Positions 56,908 through 64,000 of a DNA stretch of 64,000 nucleotides are shown piece by piece. A program made the position numbers and the translations under genes. The stretch is from Pseudomonas fluorescens (GTDB taxonomy: Bacteria; Pseudomonadota; Gammaproteobacteria; Pseudomonadales; Pseudomonadaceae): the NCBI RefSeq assembly GCF_002022275.1, contig NZ_MSDF01000011.1, positions 1-64,000 on the forward strand, given 5' to 3'. The notes under the pieces were generated by a model. It was not told where the DNA came from. It saw only the letters and a list, made by a program, of their open reading frames with translations, and did not search any database. Numbering within the stretch: position 1 is the first letter of the stretch; every line of letters begins with the position of its first letter.

Positions 56908-56996
56908 CATCGCGGGCAAGCCCGCTCCCACATTGGGGGGCGTTTACAAATCAAATGTGGGAGCTGGCTTGTCGGACCGCCGCATCGCTGCGATGA
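56908..56996. repeat. Chimeric REP doublet: GIII-like left half, GI right half
   Basis: The left half reads CGCGGGCAAGCCCGCTCCCA and the right half TGTGGGAGCTGGCTTG, then the variant tail TCGGACCGCCGCATCGC instead of CCTGCGAT. Confidence 0.8.
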
Positions 56997-57013
56997 GGCC
57001 CTTGCAGCCAACA

Positions 57014-57050
57014 AAAAACCCGCTGACCAAACTGGCCCAGCGGGTTTCTT
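57014..57050 (-). terminator. Terminator of purL and the downstream small gene
   Basis: AAACCCGCTG and CAGCGGGTTT around a 13-nt loop, with T-run on the minus strand. Confidence 0.88.
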
Positions 57051-57068
57051 GTTAATGCAGCGTGCGAA

Positions 57069-57380
57069 TCAAAAATCCGCCAACTGCCACACCTCATACG
57101 CCGGTGTCTCATACGGGTGGCTGAGTTTCAGAGCAGCCACAACAGCCACAATCAACTCATCCGCCACCACCAACTCAACCTTCCACTCTTCAACCACTTC
57201 AACCTGGCCCACTTGCCCGATAAACGGCTGGCTGCCGTCCATCGCGCGGAATTGGCCCTGGCCCAGTACCTGCCAGGCGCAGTTGTCGTAGTTGCCGATG
57301 CGCCCGCCGCCGGCGGCGAAGACGGCGGTTTTCACCGTCTCCACATGGCTGGCAGGTACAAAGAAGGCGAGCTTGTACAC
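57069..57380 (-). CDS. NIF3/CutA-like small domain protein
   Basis: A 103-residue protein matching the ferredoxin-like insert domain of NIF3/YqfO proteins as a stand-alone unit: YKLAFFVPASHVETVKTAVF, AGGGRIGNYDNCAWQ, GQVEVVEEWKVELVVAD, ALKLSHPYETPAYEVWQL. The G-R-I-G and H-P-Y-E-x-P motifs are typical. Function is unknown. The start is a GTG at 57380, 4 bp behind the purL stop, without an obvious ribosome site, so translation probably depends on purL. It is the last gene before the terminator. Confidence 0.85.
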   Translation of the reverse strand: MYKLAFFVPASHVETVKTAVFAAGGGRIGNYDNCAWQVLGQGQFRAMDGSQPFIGQVGQVEVVEEWKVELVVADELIVAVVAALKLSHPYETPAYEVWQLADF

Positions 57381-57384
57381 CGTC

Positions 57385-60300
57385 TTAGTTCACCCACACG
57401 CGAGCGTTGCGGAACATGCGCATCCAGGCGCCGTCCTCGTCCCACTCTTCCGGGCGCCACGAGTTTTGCACGGCGCGGAATACACGCTCCGGGTGCGGCA
57501 TCATGATGGTCACGCGACCGTCGCGGCTGGTGAGGCCGGTGATCCCGCGCGGCGAACCGTTCGGGTTGGCCGGGTAGGTCTCGGTGACCTTGCCGTGGTT
57601 GTCGACGAAACGCATGGCCACGCAGCCGGACAGGTCGGCTTCGAGCAAGGCTTCTTCGCTGGCGAACTCGGCGTGTCCTTCGCCGTGGGCGATGGCGATT
57701 GGCATGCGCGAACCGGCCATGCCTTGCAGGAAGATCGAATTGGATTCCTGCACCTGCACCATGGCGACACGGGCTTCGAATTGCTCCGAACGGTTGCGCA
57801 CAAAGTGCGGCCAGAACTCGCTGCCCGGGATCAGTTCGCTGAGGTTGGACATCATCTGGCAACCGTTGCACACACCCAGGGTGAAGCTGTCGTTGCGCTC
57901 GAAGAAGCCCTGGAACGCATCGCGCGCACGGCTGTTGAACAGGGCCGATTTGGCCCAGCCTTCACCGGCACCCAGCACGTCGCCGTAGGAGAAACCGCCG
58001 CAGGCGACGAGGCCTTTGAACTCGTTGAGGTCAACGCGACCGGCGAGGATGTCACTCATGTGCACGTCGATCGCATTGAAGCCGGCACGGTCGAACGCAG
58101 CCGCCATTTCCACCTGGCCGTTGACGCCCTGCTCACGCAGCACGGCTACCTGTGGGCGAATGCCTTTCTTGATGTAAGGCGCAGCGATGTCCTGGTTGAC
58201 GTCGAAACTGAGCTTGGTGCTCAGCCCCGGGTTGTCTTCTTCCAGGATCACGTCAAATTCCTGCTCGGCGCACTGGACGTTGTCGCGCAAACGCTGGATC
58301 TGGTAGCTGGTTTCAGCCCACTGGCGTTGCAGCAAGCGGCGCTGGCCGGCAAACACGGTATCGCCATTGAAGGAGATATTGATTTCACCGTTATTGATCG
58401 GCTGGCCGATCACGGCCACGCAGTCGTCCAGGCCAGCGGCGCTGAATTGGGCGAGTACGTCTGGCGTTGCGTCCTGGCGAACCTGGATCACGGCGCCCAA
58501 CTCTTCGTTGAACAGGATGCCGTTGATTTCGGAAGCATCCTCGGCAACGCTGTCGAGCACGATGTTCAGGCCGCAGTGACCGGCGAAGGCCATTTCCACG
58601 ACGCTGGTCAGCAAGCCGCCGTCCGAACGGTCGTGGTAGGACAGCAGGTGGCCGTCGGCATTGAGGCCCTGGATCACGGCGAAGAAGGCTTTGAGGTCTT
58701 CTGCGTCATCGACGTCCGGCGCGTGTTTGCCGAGCTTGCCATGGGTTTGCGCGAGGATCGAGGCGCCCATGCGGTTCTGGCCACGGCCCAGGTCGATCAG
58801 GATCAGGTCAGTGGTGCCCTTGTCCATGCGCAGTTGCGGGGTCAGGGTCTGGCGAATGTCGGTAACCGGCGCGAAACCGGTGACGATCAGCGACAGCGGC
58901 GAGGTCACGCTCTTGTCGGTGCCGTCTTCGTTCCAGCGAGTGGCCATGGACATCGAGTCCTTGCCCACCGGAATGGTGATACCCAGCTCCGGGCACAGCT
59001 CCATGCCGACAGCCTTGACGGTGTCGTACAGGCGCGCGTCTTCACCCGGGTGGCCGGCAGCGGACATCCAGTTGGCCGACAGTTTGATGTCAGACAGCTT
59101 GCCGATACGCGAAGCCGCAATGTTGGTGAGGGTTTCACCAATCGCCATGCGGCCCGACGCCGGGGCGTCCAGCAGGGCCAGCGGCGTGCGCTCGCCCATG
59201 GCCATGGCTTCACCGGTGTAGACGTCAAAGCTGGTGGCGGTGACCGCAACGTCAGCCACCGGCACCTGCCACGGGCCGACCATTTGGTCACGGGCAACCA
59301 GGCCGGTGATGGTGCGGTCGCCGATGGTGATCAGGAAGCTTTTGCTCGCCACGGCCGGGTGGTGCAGCACGCGTTCGATGCTGTCGGCCAGTTCCAGTGT
59401 GCTTGGGTCGAAGTCATCGCCCAGCTCGGCTTCACGCACGGCCGAACGGTGCATGCGCGGGGCTTTGCCCAGCAGCACTTCCAGCGGCATGTCGACCGGG
59501 CTGTTGCCGAAGTGGCTGTCGGTAACAGTCAACTGCGGCTCGGCAGTGGCTTCGCCGACCACGGCGAACGGGCAACGCTCGCGTTCGCAGATGGCCTGGA
59601 AACGCGCAAAGTCTTCAGGGCCAACGGCCAGTACGTAGCGTTCCTGGGATTCGTTACTCCAGATTTCGTGCGGGGCCATGCCCGGCTCGTCGTTTGGAAT
59701 GTTGCGCAGTTCGAAACGGCCACCACGGTCGCCATCGTTGACCAGCTCCGGGAAGGCGTTGGACAAACCGCCGGCGCCGACGTCGTGGATGAAGCTGATC
59801 GGGTTCTTGTCACCCAACTGCCAGCAACGGTCGATGACTTCCTGGCAGCGGCGTTCCATTTCCGGGTTTTCGCGCTGTACGGAAGCAAAGTCCAGGTCCG
59901 CCGAGCTGGTGCCGGTGGCCATGGAAGAAGCTGCGCCGCCGCCCAGGCCGATCAACATGGCCGGGCCGCCGAGGACGATCAGCTTGGAGCCGACCAGAAT
60001 CTCGCCTTTCTTGACGTGTTCTTCGCGGATGTTGCCCATGCCGCCAGCCAACATGATCGGCTTGTGGTAGCCGCGCACTTCATCGCCACGCGGGGTGGTG
60101 ATGGACTGCTCGAAGGTACGGAAATAGCCGGTGAGTGCCGGGCGACCGAATTCGTTGTTGAACGCGGCGCCGCCCAGCGGGCCTTCGATCATGATGTCGA
60201 GTGCGGTGACGATGCGCTCAGGCTTGCCGTACGGCACTTCCCACGGCTGTTCGAAGCCCGGGATCTGCAGGTTGGACACGGTGAAACCGGTCAGGCCCGC

Positions 60301-61281
60301 CTTTGGCTTGGCGCCACGGCCGGTGGCGCCTTCGTCACGGATTTCGCCGCCGGAACCGGTGGCTGCGCCCGGGAACGGGGCAATCGCGGTCGGGTGGTTG
60401 TGGGTCTCAACCTTCATCAGGATGTGCACCGGCTCCTGCACCGCGCCGTACTGGCGGGTTTCAGGGTCCGGGAAGAAACGGCCGGCGACGGAGCCGACGA
60501 TCACCGAGGCATTGTCCTTATAAGCAGAAAGAACGCCTTCGCTGTGCATCACGTAGGTGTTCTTGATCATGCCGAACAGGCTTTTTTCCTGGCTTTCGCC
60601 GTCGATGTCCCAACTGGCGTTGAAGATCTTGTGACGGCAGTGCTCGGAGTTGGCCTGGGCAAACATCATCAGTTCGATGTCGTGCGGGTTGCGCTTCAAG
60701 CCGTTGAAGGCGTCGACCAGGTAGTCGATCTCGTCTTCGGCGAGCGCCAGGCCCAGTTCGGTATTGGCCTTCTCGAGGGCGGCGCGGCCACCGCCGAGCA
60801 CGTCAATCGCGGTCAGCGGCTTGGGTTCGGCATGGCTGAACAGACCGGCAGCCTGTTCCAGCTGGCTGACGATGATCTGGGTCATACGGTCGTGCAGGCT
60901 GCTGGCGATCAGCTCGGCTTCGGCGTCGCTGAACTGGCCAGCCACGTAGAAGGCGATGCCGCGTTCCAGACGCTGGATGCTCGACAGGCCGCAGTTGCGG
61001 GCGATATCGCTGGCCTTGCTCGACCAGGGCGAGATGGTGCCGAACCGTGGCAGAACCAGGAACAAGCGGCCAGTCGGCTCTTGAACGGGAACGCTTGGAC
61101 CGTACTTCAGAAGGCGTGCGAGCACTTGCTGTTCGTCGGCGGTCAACACGCCGGTAACGTCGGCGAAGTGAGCAAATTCAGCATACAAGCCTGTAACCGC
61201 TGGAACCTTTTGGCTCAGTTGCTCAAGGAGTTTGCTGTGGCGAAAGGCAGAAAGGGCAGGAGCGCCGCGCAGGATCAACAT
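57385..61281 (-). CDS. purL: Phosphoribosylformylglycinamidine synthase
   Basis: A 1298-residue large-type FGAM synthetase, step four of purine synthesis. It has an N-terminal PurS-like part (about 1-150), a linker and two AIRS-like ATP-binding domains ([23 protein letters not shown] near 295; later [16 protein letters not shown] and [20 protein letters not shown]), and a C-terminal class I glutaminase with the cysteine C1138 in [14 protein letters not shown] and H-x-E in AHGEGHAEF. The ATG at 61281 gives the expected length; the upstream extension is not supported. mltF is divergent. Confidence 0.97.
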   Translation of the reverse strand: MLILRGAPALSAFRHSKLLEQLSQKVPAVTGLYAEFAHFADVTGVLTADEQQVLARLLKYGPSVPVQEPTGRLFLVLPRFGTISPWSSKASDIARNCGLSSIQRLERGIAFYVAGQFSDAEAELIASSLHDRMTQIIVSQLEQAAGLFSHAEPKPLTAIDVLGGGRAALEKANTELGLALAEDEIDYLVDAFNGLKRNPHDIELMMFAQANSEHCRHKIFNASWDIDGESQEKSLFGMIKNTYVMHSEGVLSAYKDNASVIVGSVAGRFFPDPETRQYGAVQEPVHILMKVETHNHPTAIAPFPGAATGSGGEIRDEGATGRGAKPKAGLTGFTVSNLQIPGFEQPWEVPYGKPERIVTALDIMIEGPLGGAAFNNEFGRPALTGYFRTFEQSITTPRGDEVRGYHKPIMLAGGMGNIREEHVKKGEILVGSKLIVLGGPAMLIGLGGGAASSMATGTSSADLDFASVQRENPEMERRCQEVIDRCWQLGDKNPISFIHDVGAGGLSNAFPELVNDGDRGGRFELRNIPNDEPGMAPHEIWSNESQERYVLAVGPEDFARFQAICERERCPFAVVGEATAEPQLTVTDSHFGNSPVDMPLEVLLGKAPRMHRSAVREAELGDDFDPSTLELADSIERVLHHPAVASKSFLITIGDRTITGLVARDQMVGPWQVPVADVAVTATSFDVYTGEAMAMGERTPLALLDAPASGRMAIGETLTNIAASRIGKLSDIKLSANWMSAAGHPGEDARLYDTVKAVGMELCPELGITIPVGKDSMSMATRWNEDGTDKSVTSPLSLIVTGFAPVTDIRQTLTPQLRMDKGTTDLILIDLGRGQNRMGASILAQTHGKLGKHAPDVDDAEDLKAFFAVIQGLNADGHLLSYHDRSDGGLLTSVVEMAFAGHCGLNIVLDSVAEDASEINGILFNEELGAVIQVRQDATPDVLAQFSAAGLDDCVAVIGQPINNGEINISFNGDTVFAGQRRLLQRQWAETSYQIQRLRDNVQCAEQEFDVILEEDNPGLSTKLSFDVNQDIAAPYIKKGIRPQVAVLREQGVNGQVEMAAAFDRAGFNAIDVHMSDILAGRVDLNEFKGLVACGGFSYGDVLGAGEGWAKSALFNSRARDAFQGFFERNDSFTLGVCNGCQMMSNLSELIPGSEFWPHFVRNRSEQFEARVAMVQVQESNSIFLQGMAGSRMPIAIAHGEGHAEFASEEALLEADLSGCVAMRFVDNHGKVTETYPANPNGSPRGITGLTSRDGRVTIMMPHPERVFRAVQNSWRPEEWDEDGAWMRMFRNARVWVN

Positions 61282-61331
61282 CTTCGGGACAGCCTCGGGA
61301 AGGGGGTGTGCTTTGAGGCCGTGCATTCTAG

Positions 61332-63029
<1,698 letters not shown>

Positions 63030-63058
63030 ACACAATTATCCAAACACCACAAAACTAA

Positions 63059-63148
63059 TGTGGGAGGGGGCTTGCTCCCGATTGCAGAGTGATAGTCAGT
63101 GCATCAGTTGACTGAGCCACCGCTATCGGGAGCAAGCCCCCTCCCACA
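63059..63148. repeat. REP doublet, GII-type (GGGGGCTTGCTCCCGA)
   Basis: TGTGGGAGGGGGCTTGCTCC and its inverted copy flank about 45 bp. It is the only member of this family in the window. Confidence 0.92.
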
Positions 63149-63166
63149 TTTGGATCTTTGCTTGGA

Positions 63167-63445
63167 TTAAAGGCCAGTGAGCAGATGCACCACTCCCCCC
63201 GCCAACACCATCACTCCAGGCACACCTGCCGCTTTTAACGCCGCACCATCCAACCGCGCCACATCCTGCAATTGCACCCGCACCCGCGTCAGAGCCACAC
63301 GCTGTTGCGACTTGAGATTATCCGCCCCGCCCAACGCCGTCAGCACCTGCGCCGACAGCAAGCCCTGCTCTGGCGCTACCACGGTTTCGGCAATCAAATC
63401 CGGCGTCAGCGCTTTCCAGAACGCTCGCTGCAATTTCTCCAACAT
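63167..63445 (-). CDS. Cysteine-less EIIB-like PTS protein
   Basis: A 92-residue protein with the fold pattern of a Glc-family EIIB domain: LLSAQVLTALGGADNLKSQQ then RVALTRVRVQL where normal EIIB has G-x-C-T-T-R-L-R. The phosphorylated cysteine is replaced by alanine (A51). It starts 2 bp after the stop of the EI gene, so it belongs to that operon. It may be a regulatory or structural partner of the EI or of an EIIC outside the window. It resembles the second EIIB-like unit at the end of NagE. Confidence 0.75.
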   Translation of the reverse strand: MLEKLQRAFWKALTPDLIAETVVAPEQGLLSAQVLTALGGADNLKSQQRVALTRVRVQLQDVARLDGAALKAAGVPGVMVLAGGVVHLLTGL

Positions 63446-63447
63446 GC

Positions 63448-64000
<553 letters not shown>

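Overview
The window is a stretch of chromosome from a Pseudomonas of the P. fluorescens type. This follows from the ColRS, groESL, mprF, hom-thrC, rplS-trmD-rimM-rpsP, nag and purL-mltF gene sets, the high GC content, and a dozen interspersed REP doublets of the three sequence families typical of P. fluorescens genomes. No plasmid, phage, transposase, rRNA or CRISPR array is seen. From memory of P. aeruginosa PAO1, the gene order is a mosaic of three blocks: about 1-15650 (colRS to ampG), about 15831-24560 (proS to mprF) and about 24760-63029 (recJ to mltF). The two joins lie at REP doublets.

Layout. 248-8234: the envelope-stress ColRS two-component system, with the warA-inaA-small ORF operon downstream and a divergent LTA-synthase-type phosphotransferase; ColR-box-like sites sit in front of both target units. 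A second OmpR/RstB-like two-component pair follows. 8467-15652: a small secreted protein, groES-groEL with a heat-shock-type promoter and structured leader, fxsA, a HugZ-like protein, a DUF481 protein, an alkyltransferase-like protein and the muropeptide permease ampG. 15831-24559: proS, a lipoprotein, dinB with a LexA box, two tandem initiator tRNA genes each with its own promoter and terminator, and the mprF-acvB lipid-modification pair. 24762-30412: recJ, yaeQ, a CoA-transferase, a periplasmic binding-like protein and two small proteins. 30494-41235: thrC, hom, dsbC, xerD, the rplS-trmD-rimM-rpsP operon, ffh, and the ypjD-corB-like pair. 41593-47521: an MFS transporter, purT, a VUT-family membrane protein, a gamma carbonic anhydrase, two Nudix hydrolases and an L,D-transpeptidase.

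47630-54934 is a complete N-acetylglucosamine PTS operon: a GntR regulator with two operator-like sites, deacetylase, SIS deaminase/isomerase, a fused EIIA-HPr-EI and an EIIC-EIIB transporter. The transporter carries a second EIIB-like domain without the phosphorylated cysteine. A separate cysteine-less EIIB-like protein lies behind a second EI at the right edge of the window (63167-64000).

The least explained stretch is 55036-56883. It holds a small DUF6124-like gene with a strongly structured 5' leader, a two-gene nucleotidyltransferase module resembling a toxin-antitoxin pair, and a 62-nt element found upstream of both transcription units. This is the best candidate here for something undescribed. 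All assignments come from reading the sequence; no database search was run.
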